Notes: generated by a model not told the origin, from the letters alone. Positions 34,311 to 45,748 are shown, counted from the first letter of the stretch. The stretch is DNA of 64,000 nucleotides from Hyphomonas sp. BRH_c22 (GCF_000961795.1 NZ_LADU01000049.1:1-64000); one strand, 5' to 3'. Translations and numbers: made by a program.

Positions 34311-36320
34311 ATGCCAAGTCTTGCTGACATCGACGACACGATCAAACGGGCACAGAAGGCCTTGCAGGCCGGTGATCTGGACAGCGCGACCGGCGCGGTT
34401 GAGGCGGCACTGTCGCAGGATCCGAACAATCGCGATGCGCTCTACATTGCTGCCGTATGTGCCCGGTATGACAATCGCGACGATGATGCGCTCCGCTATC
34501 TGGCGCGCCTGAAGTCGGTCGTTCCCGATTTTGGCCGCGCCTATCAGGAAGAGGGACATCTACGGCGCAAGATGGGGGACAGTCTGGCCGCCCTGGCAGC
34601 CTATCAGAGAGCGACACGCTACAATCCGGTCCTGATCGCAAGCTGGAACGCGCAGGCTGAGCTTCTGGCAGCGCAGGGACATACCGCTGCCGCATCGGCC
34701 TCCCTTGCCCAGGCACAGCGCCTCAGCGGCTTGCCGCGCGAACTGCTGGCTGTCACGAACCATATCCATGAAGGCCGCACCTTCCGGGCGGAGGAACTGG
34801 TCAGAGCGTTCCTGAAGCGCCACCCTACCCATGTCGAGGCCATGCGCCTGCTGGCGGACATTGGCGGGCGGCTCGGCGTCCAGGAGGATGCACATTTCCT
34901 TCTGGAAAGTGCCGTTGAGCTCGACCCGGAAAATATCCAGCTGCGCCTCGATTTCATACAGGTGCTGCGCAAGCAGCAAAGGTTTGCGGATGCCCTGGAA
35001 CAGGCCCGGTGGCTGACGGCAAGGGAACCGGACAACCCGGTTTTCCTGTCACATTTCGCGATTGAGAGCATGCAGGCGGGAGATTATGAAACGGCGCTGG
35101 AGACATTCGAAAAAGTCCTCGCCCTGGTCCCGGATGACCCCGCGACTTTGACGTCACGCGGGCATGCCCTGAAGACCTATGGCAAGACGCCCGAGGCCAT
35201 CGCATCCTATCAGGCGGCGACCCGCGTGGCTCCTCAGCTGGGCGATGCGTGGTATGGGCTGGCCAACCTGAAGACATACGACTTCAGCGATGGCGAACTG
35301 GGCAGCATGTCGGCCGCTGTGGCTTCCGGTGAACTGGACCACATGTCCCGCATCCATATTGCCTTTGCCCTGGGAAAGGCGCTGGAGGACAGGGAAGAAT
35401 ACGATGAAGCCTTTGCGCATTTTGCCGAGGGCAATGCGCTGAAGCAGCAGACGACGCGCTATACGACCGAGCAGATGCTGGACGAGTTCGCGGCGCAAAA
35501 GGCCATCTGCACGTCAGCCCTGTTCGATGCGCGGACTGGGAAGGGGTACGGCGCGCCGGACCCGATTTTCATAGTGGGCCTGCCGCGTGCCGGTTCGACC
35601 CTGATCGAGCAGATACTCGCCTCGCACCCTGAGGTGGACGGCACACTTGAACTGCCGAACATCCTGGCCCTGTCCCACCGGCTTCGCGGACGCCAGAACC
35701 TTTCGGATCGCGAACGCTATCCGCGTGTCCTGCAGGAGATGCCGGATGCGGACCTGTCGGCGCTGGGGCAGGAATATATCGAGACGACGCGGATCCATCG
35801 TCAGGATGCGCCTTTCTTTACGGACAAGATGCCGAACAATTTCCGGCATATCGGCCTGATCCACCTGATCCTGCCGAATGCCCGGATCATTGATGCGCGC
35901 CGCAATCCGATGGATTGCTGCTGGTCCGGTTACAAGCAGCTGTTCGCGGAAGGTCAGGAGTTCACCTACGGCCTGGATACGATCGGGCATTATTATCGCG
36001 CCTATGTCGACCTGATGGACCATTGGGACGCTGTCTTGCCGGAGGGGCGGATCCTGCGCGTCCAGCATGAGGATGTTCTGGATGATATCGAGGGACAGGT
36101 GCGGCGCATTCTGGACTATTGCGGCTTGCCCTTCGACCAGCGCTGTGTGGACTTCCACCAGACCCGGCGCGCCGTGCGGACGGCCAGTTCCGAACAGGTC
36201 CGCCAGCCGATCAACAAGAACGGGCTTGAACAGTGGCGGCCCTATGAGGCACATCTGACTGCGTTGAAACTTGCGTTGGGGCCTGCCGGTCCGGCGCCCG
36301 AACAAGGTCAGGTCCAGTGA
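34311..36320 (+). CDS. TPR-containing sulfotransferase
   Basis: A 669-residue protein. Residues 1 to about 390 are TPR units (for example YETALETFEKVLALVPDDP and SRGHALKTYGKTPEAIASYQ), and the C-terminal part is a PAPS-dependent sulfotransferase with the 5'-phosphosulfate loop PIFIVGLPRAGSTLIEQIL at about 418-436 and a later RRNPMDCCWS 3'-phosphate-binding strand. It would transfer sulfate from PAPS to a hydroxyl of an unknown acceptor, possibly a protein or lipid held by the TPR part. The stop overlaps the start of a MarR gene (GTGA), so the two are coupled. Confidence 0.88.
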   Translation: MPSLADIDDTIKRAQKALQAGDLDSATGAVEAALSQDPNNRDALYIAAVCARYDNRDDDALRYLARLKSVVPDFGRAYQEEGHLRRKMGDSLAALAAYQRATRYNPVLIASWNAQAELLAAQGHTAAASASLAQAQRLSGLPRELLAVTNHIHEGRTFRAEELVRAFLKRHPTHVEAMRLLADIGGRLGVQEDAHFLLESAVELDPENIQLRLDFIQVLRKQQRFADALEQARWLTAREPDNPVFLSHFAIESMQAGDYETALETFEKVLALVPDDPATLTSRGHALKTYGKTPEAIASYQAATRVAPQLGDAWYGLANLKTYDFSDGELGSMSAAVASGELDHMSRIHIAFALGKALEDREEYDEAFAHFAEGNALKQQTTRYTTEQMLDEFAAQKAICTSALFDARTGKGYGAPDPIFIVGLPRAGSTLIEQILASHPEVDGTLELPNILALSHRLRGRQNLSDRERYPRVLQEMPDADLSALGQEYIETTRIHRQDAPFFTDKMPNNFRHIGLIHLILPNARIIDARRNPMDCCWSGYKQLFAEGQEFTYGLDTIGHYYRAYVDLMDHWDAVLPEGRILRVQHEDVLDDIEGQVRRILDYCGLPFDQRCVDFHQTRRAVRTASSEQVRQPINKNGLEQWRPYEAHLTALKLALGPAGPAPEQGQVQ

Positions 36321-36802
36321 ACCAGCGGTCTGTAGATGCCCTCATTGCCCTGCGCAAGATACAGCGGGTGACCGAACTCGCCTCCCGGCGCCTTGCGTCA
36401 ACGGCTGGTCTGACGCCCTCCCAACTGGCTGTCCTGCGGTTGCTGGAAAAGTCTGGCGAGTTGTCATCGGGAAGGATTTCCGAAGCTACGCTTCTGAAGC
36501 AGGCCACGATTACAAGTCTGGCCGATAAGCTGGAGGCGCGCGAGCTGATTGCCCGGCGGCGCTGCGACGAGGACAGGCGACGCGTCTGGCTGCGGCTTTT
36601 GCCAGCGGGTGTCGCAGTTCTGGCCGACGCGCCCGATCTGCTTCAGGAGACGTTTTCGGACCGTTTCAATGATTTGCCCGACTGGCAGCAATCCCTGATC
36701 GTGTCGGCGCTGGAGCAGGTGTCCGGCCTGCTGGACGCCGATGACCTTGATGCGGCACCCGCGCTGGATGTCGGCGAACTCGACGAGGCTGTGACCGGTT
36801 GA
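36317..36802 (+). CDS. MarR-family transcriptional regulator
   Basis: A 161-residue DNA-binding protein starting with GTG inside the sulfotransferase stop (GTGA). The winged helix-turn-helix is seen in LTPSQLAVLRLLEKSGELSS, EATLLKQATITSLADKLE and RRRCDEDRRRVWLRL. Its C terminus (QSLIVSALEQVSGLLDADDLDAAP) closely resembles that of the MarR gene at 58060-58560, so the two are paralogues. It probably controls its own operon (sulfotransferase, MarR, FGE-like) in response to a small ligand. Confidence 0.88.
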   Translation: MNQRSVDALIALRKIQRVTELASRRLASTAGLTPSQLAVLRLLEKSGELSSGRISEATLLKQATITSLADKLEARELIARRRCDEDRRRVWLRLLPAGVAVLADAPDLLQETFSDRFNDLPDWQQSLIVSALEQVSGLLDADDLDAAPALDVGELDEAVTG

Positions 36803-37719
36803 GGCCAGTGGGGATCCCTGCGGGCAGGCGCTGCGTCTCATGGCATTTGGGCTGTGCGTTGCTGGCGTTTGAGCTGGTCAGCCTGTCCGCTTGCGGCAAG
36901 GCCGAAACCGGGCCTCAGCCTGAGGCACTCATTGCTGCGCCAGCAGGTGCGAGTGATGTGTGCGACAGTGCGGAAGGCATTGCCGAGGTTCCGGCGGGGA
37001 CGCTGACGCTGCGCGGAAACACATATGAGATTGCCGCCTTCAGGCTGGACGTGACCGAGGTGACGTCGGCGCGGTTCGCTGAATTCGTGGCGGAAACGGG
37101 CTATGTCACACTGGCTGAGCGGGTGCTGGAGGATGGGCAGCGCAACGGGTCGGCCGTGTTCCGCAAGCCTGTCTCTGTGGGGGAAATGAACTGGTGGGTC
37201 TTTGATGCCGTGGCCAGCTGGAAAGACCCGGACGGCCAGCTGGGAGGCCATGAGCCGGGCCCACTGGAACCGGTGACGCACATCGCGCAGGCCGATGCGG
37301 AGGCCTTTGCGGCGTGGTCAGGGGGGCGTCTGCCGACGGAGGCGGAGTGGGAATATGCGGCGCATGGGGGCGACGAGGTGCCTGAGGTGGGGCCGCAAGG
37401 GCGTCACAACGCGCCTGATGCCAATTCATGGCAGGGCTTGTTCCCTGTGGAGAACCTGTCGCGCGATGGCTATCCCGGACTGGCGCCGGTCGGCTGTTTT
37501 CCGGCCAACGGATATGGCCTGCGGGACATGAGCGGGAATGTCTGGGAATGGGTGCAGCCGGATGCGCGCCGTGACCGGGCGGGCAAGGGGCTGCTGGTTG
37601 GCGGCTCCTACCTTTGCGCCGAGAATTTCTGCCGGAATGCCAATCCGTTCGGGCGGCAGGAACAGGATGCCGGATTTTCCGCGTCGCATATCGGCTTCCG
37701 GGTCGCGTATGATGGCTAA
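36799..37719 (+). CDS. Formylglycine-generating enzyme family lipoprotein
   Basis: A 306-residue protein of the SUMF1/FGE fold. The likely start is TTG at 36799, overlapping the MarR stop (TTGA); GTG at 36808 is an alternative. The N terminus is hydrophobic and reaches LSAC, a lipobox-like site. The domain shows DVTEVTSARFAEFVAETGY, GGRLPTEAEWEYAAHGG, DMSGNVWEWVQPD and GGSYLCAENFCRN. Cys273 and Cys278 have the spacing and context of human FGE Cys336/Cys341, which many bacterial SUMF1 proteins lack, so genuine conversion of a sulfatase Cys to formylglycine, or copper-dependent oxidation, is plausible. No sulfatase gene is in the window. An envelope location is inferred from the lipobox. Confidence 0.8.
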   Translation: MRPVGIPAGRRCVSWHLGCALLAFELVSLSACGKAETGPQPEALIAAPAGASDVCDSAEGIAEVPAGTLTLRGNTYEIAAFRLDVTEVTSARFAEFVAETGYVTLAERVLEDGQRNGSAVFRKPVSVGEMNWWVFDAVASWKDPDGQLGGHEPGPLEPVTHIAQADAEAFAAWSGGRLPTEAEWEYAAHGGDEVPEVGPQGRHNAPDANSWQGLFPVENLSRDGYPGLAPVGCFPANGYGLRDMSGNVWEWVQPDARRDRAGKGLLVGGSYLCAENFCRNANPFGRQEQDAGFSASHIGFRVAYDG

Positions 37720-37833
37720 ATCGCGGTCCGGGCCGTTAAAGTAAACGCGCTGTGAACGAATTGGCGGGCAAACGGAGGTCTGGCGTTTTTGTGCGCCATC
37801 CCATGCCCCTCCGAAACTGCACAAGGCCCTCAC

Positions 37834-40038
37834 ATGTCCACTGCCACCGCCCGTTCCACAACCATCCCGGCCGTCCCGGTCAGCCGCATCATCGCCCGTG
37901 AACTGGGCGTGTCGGAGGCGCAGGTCATCGCGACCATCGCGCTGATTGATGATGGGGCGACGGTGCCGTTCATTGCACGGTATCGCAAGGAGCGGACGGG
38001 CGGGCTGGACGATACGCAGCTGCGCAACCTGGCCGAGCGCCTGACCTATCTGCGCGAACTGGATGAGCGCCGGCAAACCGTGCTCAAATCCATCACGGAG
38101 CAAGGCAAGCTGACGCCCGACCTGGAACGCCAGATCGCCGGTGCGGAGACCAAGGTGGCACTGGAGGACATCTATGCGCCCTACAAACCGAAACGGCGGA
38201 CCAAGGCGATGATTGCCCGTGAAGCCGGTCTCGAACCGCTTGCCGACCGCTTGCTCGCCAATCCGGCGCTTGTGCCGGGCAAGGAAGCCAGCGCATTTGT
38301 GTCTGCCAAGAAGGGGGTGGCTGATATGGAGGCCGCGCTGGAAGGCGCCCGCCAGATACTGATCGAGCGCATGGCCGAGACCCCGCGCCTTGTTGGCACC
38401 ATTCGCGAGAATGTCTGGACTGGCGGGCGGCTTGGCTCGAGCATGGTCAAGGGCAAGGAGGCGGAAGGCGCCAAGTTTGCCGACTATTTCAAGTTTGATG
38501 AACCGATCAAGGAGATGCCTTCGCACCGGGCGCTGGCGCTGCTGCGCGGCGAGAAGGAAGGCGTGCTGAAGGTGAAGCTGGACGTGCCGCATGAACCCAA
38601 GGGGGACCACCCGGCAGTGGGCATGATCATGTCTGAATTCGGCATCGCGAAGAAGGGCCGGGCAGGGGATGAATGGCTGGCCGATACGGCCCGCATGGCA
38701 TGGAAAGCCAAGCTGGCCGCGTCCAGCGCGAGCGACCTGATTGCCCGCCTGAAGGAGCGCGCCGATTCCGAGGCCATCCGCGTGTTTTCCCGCAACATGC
38801 ATGACCTGCTGCTGGCTGCGCCTGCGGGGCCACGGGTCGTCATGGGTATCGACCCGGGCATTCGCACCGGCTGCAAGGTTGCGGTGGTCGATGCCACCGG
38901 CAAGCTGCTGGAGACCGTAACGATCTATCCGCACGAACCGCGCAAGGACTGGCAGGGCGCGATGGCGAAGCTGGCAGAGCTGAGCAAGCGTCACAAGGTG
39001 GAGCTTGTCAGCGTCGGCAATGGCACGGCAGGCCGCGAGACGGACAAGCTGGTCGCGGAACTTGCCGCCCGGATGCCGGAGCTGAAACTGACCCGCATCA
39101 TGGTGTCAGAGGCCGGGGCGTCGGTTTACTCGGCGTCGGAACTGGCGGCGAAGGAATTCCCGACGCTGGATGTCAGCCTGCGGGGGGCTGTGTCGATTGC
39201 GCGCCGTCTTCAGGACCCGCTCGCCGAACTCGTCAAGATCGAGCCGAAGGCGATTGGCGTCGGCCAGTACCAGCATGATGTGGACCAGGCGGCGCTTGCG
39301 CGCTCGCTGGATGCCGTGGTGGAGGATTGCGTCAATGCCGTCGGCGTGGACGTGAACACGGCCTCTGCGCCGCTGCTGGCCCGGGTGTCAGGCCTCAATC
39401 CGACGATTGCGGCCAATATCGTGACCTATCGGGACAAGAACGGCCCGTTCAGGACGCGGGCGGCCCTGAAGAAGGTGCCGCGCATGGGGCCGAAGACTTA
39501 CGAACTTGCCGCCGGTTTCCTGCGCATCATGGATGGCACGAACCCGCTGGATGCCTCGGCGGTGCACCCGGAAGCCTATCCGGTCGTGACCCGCATTTCG
39601 GAAAAGACCGGGCGTCCGGTCAAAGGCATCATTGGCGACAAGGCCTTCCTGTCGACGCTGAAGCCTGCGGCCTTTGCGGATGCGGAGTTCGGTGTGCCGA
39701 CCATCACCGACATCCTCGCCGAACTGGAAAAGCCGGGGCGCGACCCGCGGCCGCAATTCAAGACGGCCACGTTCCAGGACGGGGTTGAGGAAATATCGGA
39801 TCTGAAGCCGGGCATGCGCCTTGAGGGCGTGGTAACGAATGTCACCGCCTTCGGTGCCTTCGTGGACGTGGGCGTTCATCAGGATGGCCTGGTGCACATA
39901 TCCGAACTGGCCGACACATTTGTCAAAGATCCGCATGACGTGGTGAAGGCCGGCCAGGTGGTGCGTGTTCTCGTCAAGGATGTCGATGTCAGCCGCAAGC
40001 GGATCGCCCTCAGCATGAAGAGCCCGGAGGGCAAGTGA
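37834..40038 (+). CDS. tex: Tex family transcription accessory protein
   Basis: A 734-residue nucleic-acid-binding protein. The ATG at 37834 is preferred over 37789 because the normal N terminus (SRIIARELGVSEAQV) follows shortly. Domains in order: Tex N-terminal helices with ALIDDGATVPFIARYRKERTG in two parts, the YqgF-like RNase H fold (MGIDPGIRTGCKVAVVD), helix-hairpin-helix (YRDKNGPFRTRAALKKVPRMG) and a C-terminal S1 RNA-binding domain (GVVTNVTAFGAFVDVGVHQD). Tex is conserved in bacteria and acts on RNA polymerase and transcript stability. Single gene. Confidence 0.95.
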   Translation: MSTATARSTTIPAVPVSRIIARELGVSEAQVIATIALIDDGATVPFIARYRKERTGGLDDTQLRNLAERLTYLRELDERRQTVLKSITEQGKLTPDLERQIAGAETKVALEDIYAPYKPKRRTKAMIAREAGLEPLADRLLANPALVPGKEASAFVSAKKGVADMEAALEGARQILIERMAETPRLVGTIRENVWTGGRLGSSMVKGKEAEGAKFADYFKFDEPIKEMPSHRALALLRGEKEGVLKVKLDVPHEPKGDHPAVGMIMSEFGIAKKGRAGDEWLADTARMAWKAKLAASSASDLIARLKERADSEAIRVFSRNMHDLLLAAPAGPRVVMGIDPGIRTGCKVAVVDATGKLLETVTIYPHEPRKDWQGAMAKLAELSKRHKVELVSVGNGTAGRETDKLVAELAARMPELKLTRIMVSEAGASVYSASELAAKEFPTLDVSLRGAVSIARRLQDPLAELVKIEPKAIGVGQYQHDVDQAALARSLDAVVEDCVNAVGVDVNTASAPLLARVSGLNPTIAANIVTYRDKNGPFRTRAALKKVPRMGPKTYELAAGFLRIMDGTNPLDASAVHPEAYPVVTRISEKTGRPVKGIIGDKAFLSTLKPAAFADAEFGVPTITDILAELEKPGRDPRPQFKTATFQDGVEEISDLKPGMRLEGVVTNVTAFGAFVDVGVHQDGLVHISELADTFVKDPHDVVKAGQVVRVLVKDVDVSRKRIALSMKSPEGK

Positions 40039-40102
40039 CCCCTGTGCATTGCCGGATGGGGGCATGCGGGGTTAACTCGCATCTCTTTGTGAAGGAGGGA
40101 CG

Positions 40103-40861
40103 ATGATGCCTGACGAAAACGACGGGCGGGAAGAGACCTACAAGCTCGCCGCGCTGGATACCGATTTCATCCTCGGCGACTCGATGCGCGGCGCGCGCTT
40201 CATGATGGAATATTCCAAGGCCGAGGAGCATTTGCGGGCCAAGAAGATTATCTCGACCATTGTCGTGTTCGGGAGCGCCAGGGTTCGCGAGGACGGCGAC
40301 GCACATCAGGCGGCGGTCTATGCGTCCGCCCGTGAGTTCGGCCGGATCGCATCGGAGCGCGGCGGCGCGCTTTGCCATAATGGCGGCCTGCGGGAAAACG
40401 TGATCGCGACCGGCGGCGGGCCGGGCGTGATGGAAGCCGCCAATCGGGGCGCGATGGACGCGGGCGCGGTGACGATTGGCTTCAATATCGCCTTGCCGTT
40501 CGAGCAGGAACCGAACCCCTATATCACGCCGGACCTGTGCTTCCAGTTCCACTATTTTGCCATGCGCAAGATGCACCTGGCGATGCGGGCGCGGGCGCTG
40601 GTCATCTATCCGGGCGGTTTCGGCACGATGGATGAGCTGTTCGAGCTGCTGACACTGACCCAGACCGGCAAGGCCCCGCCCATTCCCGTTGTGCTGTATG
40701 ACCGGGCCTTCTGGTCCCGGATCATCAATTTCGAGGCCCTGTTCGAGGCGGGTATGATTGCGGAAAAGGATCTCGACATCTTCGAATTCGCCGACAGCGC
40801 GGAAGAAGCGTGGGAAAGCCTTGTGTCGCGAGGACTGGCCATCTGGCCTGCTGACGCCTAG
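40103..40861 (+). CDS. LOG-family Rossmann protein (cytokinin-activating-like)
   Basis: A 252-residue protein of the TIGR00730/LOG family, which hydrolyses nucleoside 5'-monophosphates to free base and ribose 5-phosphate. An N-terminal extension precedes VVFGSARVRED, then GGGPGVMEAANRGAMDAG and the signature PGGFGTMDELFELLTLTQ. The length places it in the longer type-II branch. A strong ribosome-binding site (AAGGAGGGA) precedes ATGs at 40103 and 40106. Position after tex and before the monooxygenase cluster suggests a lone housekeeping gene. Confidence 0.88.
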   Translation: MMPDENDGREETYKLAALDTDFILGDSMRGARFMMEYSKAEEHLRAKKIISTIVVFGSARVREDGDAHQAAVYASAREFGRIASERGGALCHNGGLRENVIATGGGPGVMEAANRGAMDAGAVTIGFNIALPFEQEPNPYITPDLCFQFHYFAMRKMHLAMRARALVIYPGGFGTMDELFELLTLTQTGKAPPIPVVLYDRAFWSRIINFEALFEAGMIAEKDLDIFEFADSAEEAWESLVSRGLAIWPADA

Positions 40862-41018
40862 CCAATCCGCGTGCGCCGGGTCAGGTGCCGCAAGGGAACA
40901 GATTTTCAGGACCGAATAGCGAGCTAGACTGGTCTTCCAGAGGGGCGACGCTATGTGCGCAAGCCTCCGCAGGCGCGCGCGGTGATGCCTGCAATGCTGA
41001 TAACGGGAGTGACAGGTT

Positions 41019-42824
<1,806 letters not shown>

Positions 42825-42846
42825 GACCCGCAAGAGGAGCCGCGCG

Positions 42847-44010
42847 ATGGATTTTGAGCTAGCCGAAGAATACCGGATGCTGCGCGACCTGGTGCAGCGT
42901 TTCGTGCGCGACGAGCTGATGCCGCTGGAGGCCGGCGTGCTGGCGCGGGATGCCGAGGGGCAAGGCGCTTACCTGGTTGAGAGCGAGCACAGGCGGCTTG
43001 ATGCGGTGTCGAAGGAGATGGGCCTGTGGAGCCTTGATGCGCCCGAGGATGCGGGCGGCATGGGCATGCCGCATGTGGCGCTGGTCGCGGTGAACGAGGC
43101 GCTGGGATCGACAGTGGCGCAATACACGCTGCCGCCGGATTCGCCGAACCTGCAGATGCTGATGGCGACGGTGAACGCGCAGCAGCGCGAGGCATATCTT
43201 GAGCCCTATGCGCGGGGCGAGACAATCTCGGCCATCGGTATTTCGGAGCCTGGCGCGGGGGCGGACCCGGCGGGCATGCTGACCAGGGCCGTGCGCGACG
43301 GCGACGACTGGGTAATCAATGGCCGCAAGATATGGATCACGCGGGCGGCGGAGGCGGACTTCACGATCCTGATGGCGATTACCGACCCCGAAAAGCGGGC
43401 GCGGGGCGGCATGTCGGCCTTCCTGGTGGATGGCGATACGCCGGGCTTCAATGTGCTACGGCGCATTCCGATGCTGGGCGGCGAGTACACTTACGAGGTA
43501 GTGCTGGAGGATTGCCGCGTGCCGGGCTGGAAACTGCTCGGCAAGGAAGGCGACGGCTTCGGACCGATGCAGATTCGCCTGGGCACGCGGCGCATGGAGA
43601 TGGCGGCCTGGTGCATTGGCGCGGCGCAGCGGGCGCTGGACATGATGTGCGAATATGCGCCCCAGCGCGTGACCTTCGGGCAGAAGCTGTCGCAGAGACA
43701 GTCAGTGCAATGGTGGGTGGCCGATGGCGCGGCGAGGATTCATGCGGCCAGGCTGATGGCCTATGATTGCGCGTGGAAGCTGGACAATGGCCGCGACGTG
43801 CGCACGGAAATATCGATGCTGAAATACTACGCGACCGAAATGGCGCAGGAGATGATCGACAATGCCATGCAGTGCTTCGGCGCGATGGGAATGACCAAGG
43901 AGATGCCGCTGCACCTGTTTGCGGGGCGGATCCGCAACATGCGGATCTATGACGGGCCATCGGAGGTGCACCGCATGGTGGTGGCGCGCAACCTGATGGA
44001 TACGCGCTGA
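42847..44010 (+). CDS. Acyl-CoA dehydrogenase, ACAD10/11-like
   Basis: A 387-residue flavoprotein that would form a 2,3-double bond in an acyl-CoA. Typical parts are GISEPGAGADPAGMLTRAVR, WVINGRKIWITRAAEAD and the C-terminal FGAMGMTKEMPLHLFAGRI followed by RIYDGPSEVHRMVV. In medium- and short-chain enzymes the last motif reads YEGT with catalytic Glu; here Asp stands in that place, as in the ACAD10/11-like branch. It starts 22 bases after the monooxygenase with GAGGAG as ribosome-binding site, so the two are co-transcribed. Confidence 0.9.
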   Translation: MDFELAEEYRMLRDLVQRFVRDELMPLEAGVLARDAEGQGAYLVESEHRRLDAVSKEMGLWSLDAPEDAGGMGMPHVALVAVNEALGSTVAQYTLPPDSPNLQMLMATVNAQQREAYLEPYARGETISAIGISEPGAGADPAGMLTRAVRDGDDWVINGRKIWITRAAEADFTILMAITDPEKRARGGMSAFLVDGDTPGFNVLRRIPMLGGEYTYEVVLEDCRVPGWKLLGKEGDGFGPMQIRLGTRRMEMAAWCIGAAQRALDMMCEYAPQRVTFGQKLSQRQSVQWWVADGAARIHAARLMAYDCAWKLDNGRDVRTEISMLKYYATEMAQEMIDNAMQCFGAMGMTKEMPLHLFAGRIRNMRIYDGPSEVHRMVVARNLMDTR

Positions 44011-44074
44011 CATTGAGTGCGGGGCAGGCTGAGACTAAAGTGAATTTCGGAAAACACAGAACAGGACGGATCAA

Positions 44075-44884
44075 GTGAGCGAACGGATTACAATCAAGGT
44101 TGAAGACGGCGTCGCAGATGTGCGCCTGGTGCGCGAAGACAAGATGAACGCGCTGGACGATGCGATGTTCGCGCGGCTGATCTCGGCGGCAGAAGAGATC
44201 AACGCGGACAAGACCATTCGCTGCGTCGTGCTTTCCGGGCAGGGCCGGGCGTTCTGCGCCGGGCTGGACATGGGCAATTTCGCGAAGATGGCTGAAGGCA
44301 AGCGCAGCGAGAACAGCGTTGCCGGCGGCGGGCTGGCGGCGCGGACCTATGGCATTGCCAACCGGGCGCAGCAGGCAGTCTGGGGCTGGCGCACCTTGCG
44401 CGTGCCGGTGATTGCGGCGGTGCACGGCGTGGCGCTGGGCGGCGGCTTCCAGGTGATGCTGGGCGCTGATATCCGTATCGTGCACCCGGACACGAAACTG
44501 TCGATCCTCGAAGTGAAATGGGGCCTTGTGCCCGACATGAGTTCGACCGCGATCATGCGGCGGCTGGTGCGCGAGGATATTATCCGGGAGCTGACATATA
44601 CCGGCCGCATGTTCTCTGGCGTGGAAGGCAAGGAATATGGTTTCGTGACGCATGTGTCCGAGACCCCGCATGAGGATGCGATGGCGCTGGCGCGCGAGAT
44701 TGCATCGAAAAGCCCGAGCGCGGTGCAGACGGCGAAGAAACTGTACAATCACATTGCCGACAAGGATGATGGCGAGGCCCTGCTGACGGAATCCGTTCTC
44801 CAGGAGGAGTTGATGGGCACCAAGAACCAGATTGAGGCCGTGATGGCGGGCCTGCAGAAGCGGGCGGGCAATTTCGCCGACTGA
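44075..44884 (+). CDS. Enoyl-CoA hydratase/isomerase (crotonase family)
   Basis: A 269-residue crotonase-fold protein. It has the oxyanion-hole segments GQGRAFCAGLDMGNF and HGVALGGGFQVMLGADIRI and the later KWGLVPDMSSTAIM. GTG at 44075 is the best start (preceded by GGACGGATCAA). It would hydrate the enoyl-CoA made by the preceding dehydrogenase. Gap of 64 bases upstream and 22 bases downstream. Confidence 0.88.
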   Translation: MSERITIKVEDGVADVRLVREDKMNALDDAMFARLISAAEEINADKTIRCVVLSGQGRAFCAGLDMGNFAKMAEGKRSENSVAGGGLAARTYGIANRAQQAVWGWRTLRVPVIAAVHGVALGGGFQVMLGADIRIVHPDTKLSILEVKWGLVPDMSSTAIMRRLVREDIIRELTYTGRMFSGVEGKEYGFVTHVSETPHEDAMALAREIASKSPSAVQTAKKLYNHIADKDDGEALLTESVLQEELMGTKNQIEAVMAGLQKRAGNFAD

Positions 44885-44906
44885 CAGGCTCCGGAGGAGG
44901 GTAGGC

Positions 44907-45698
44907 ATGATCGATTATGATGGCAAGGTGGCGCTGGTGACCGGTGCGGGGTCCGGCATCGGACGGGCCCTGGCGCAGGCGCTTGTTGCCCGGGGTGCCA
45001 AAGTGGTCTGCGCCGACATTGATGCAGAAGGCGTGCGCGAAACGGCGGAGGGCCTCGGCGAGCGGGCATTGGCCATCGTATGCGACATGGCCGATCATGA
45101 AGTGGCGGAGACGCTGGTGCACGATGCGGGAACCTGGCAGGGGCGGCTGGACCTTGTGTGTTCGAATGCCGGGATCGGTCTCAACCGACGGATCATCAAG
45201 CAGGAACTGGATGAGCGGGCCGAGCGCCTGTTCGAGGTGAACCTATTCGCGAACCTGCGCATGGCGCAGGCCTATGCGCGCTGGATGGAGGCGCAGGGCG
45301 GCCGGGGGAGGCTGATGATAACGGGGTCCGAGAATTCGCTGAGCGTGCCTGGCGCCGTGCGAGGCAGCGGGCTGGCCCTTTATGCGGCGACCAAGCATGG
45401 CGTGCTGGTCATGGCCGAGTGGATGAAGCTGGAATTCGAGGCGGGCAATGTGCCGGTGGATGTGCATGTGCTGATGCCGGGCGCTGTCTATACGGCGCTG
45501 ATCGCGAAGCATTTGCCGGACCCGGGCATGGCCCGGCCGGAGCTCAACCTGATCATGCCTGACCGTTGCGCGGAGATTGCCCTGAAGGGCCTGGATCTCG
45601 GCCTGTTCTATATTCCGACACATGCCCACATTGCCGATGACATGCAGCCGCGCATGCGGGGCGTGGCCGAGGCGGTGGAGGCGCTGGGGCTGAGCTGA
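44907..45698 (+). CDS. Short-chain dehydrogenase/reductase
   Basis: A 263-residue NAD(P)-dependent oxidoreductase. It has the cofactor motif TGAGSGIGRALAQAL (about 12-26), an acidic residue at the end of beta-2 (CADIDAEG, favouring NAD), CSNAGIG, the catalytic Ser region ITGSENSLSVPG and YAATK. GGAGGAGGG precedes the ATG. It closes the plus-strand cluster and would oxidise an alcohol or hydroxyacyl intermediate. Confidence 0.9.
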   Translation: MIDYDGKVALVTGAGSGIGRALAQALVARGAKVVCADIDAEGVRETAEGLGERALAIVCDMADHEVAETLVHDAGTWQGRLDLVCSNAGIGLNRRIIKQELDERAERLFEVNLFANLRMAQAYARWMEAQGGRGRLMITGSENSLSVPGAVRGSGLALYAATKHGVLVMAEWMKLEFEAGNVPVDVHVLMPGAVYTALIAKHLPDPGMARPELNLIMPDRCAEIALKGLDLGLFYIPTHAHIADDMQPRMRGVAEAVEALGLS

Positions 45699-45718
45699 GC
45701 GTGGGCGAATCCCGCTCT

Positions 45719-45748
45719 CCCCACGCTCTCCTTCCCCACGCTCTCCTT
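45719..45748. repeat. Tandem 15-bp repeat joined to a REP-like element
   Basis: CCCCACGCTCTCCTT occurs twice in tandem (45719-45733 and 45734-45748). It runs directly into CCTTCGACTTCGCTCAGGATG (45745-45765), a sequence that recurs in many alphaproteobacterial intergenic regions as a REP-like element. It lies between the converging 3' ends of the SDR and hydrolase genes, where such repeats commonly sit. No second copy was noticed in the window. Confidence 0.5.
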
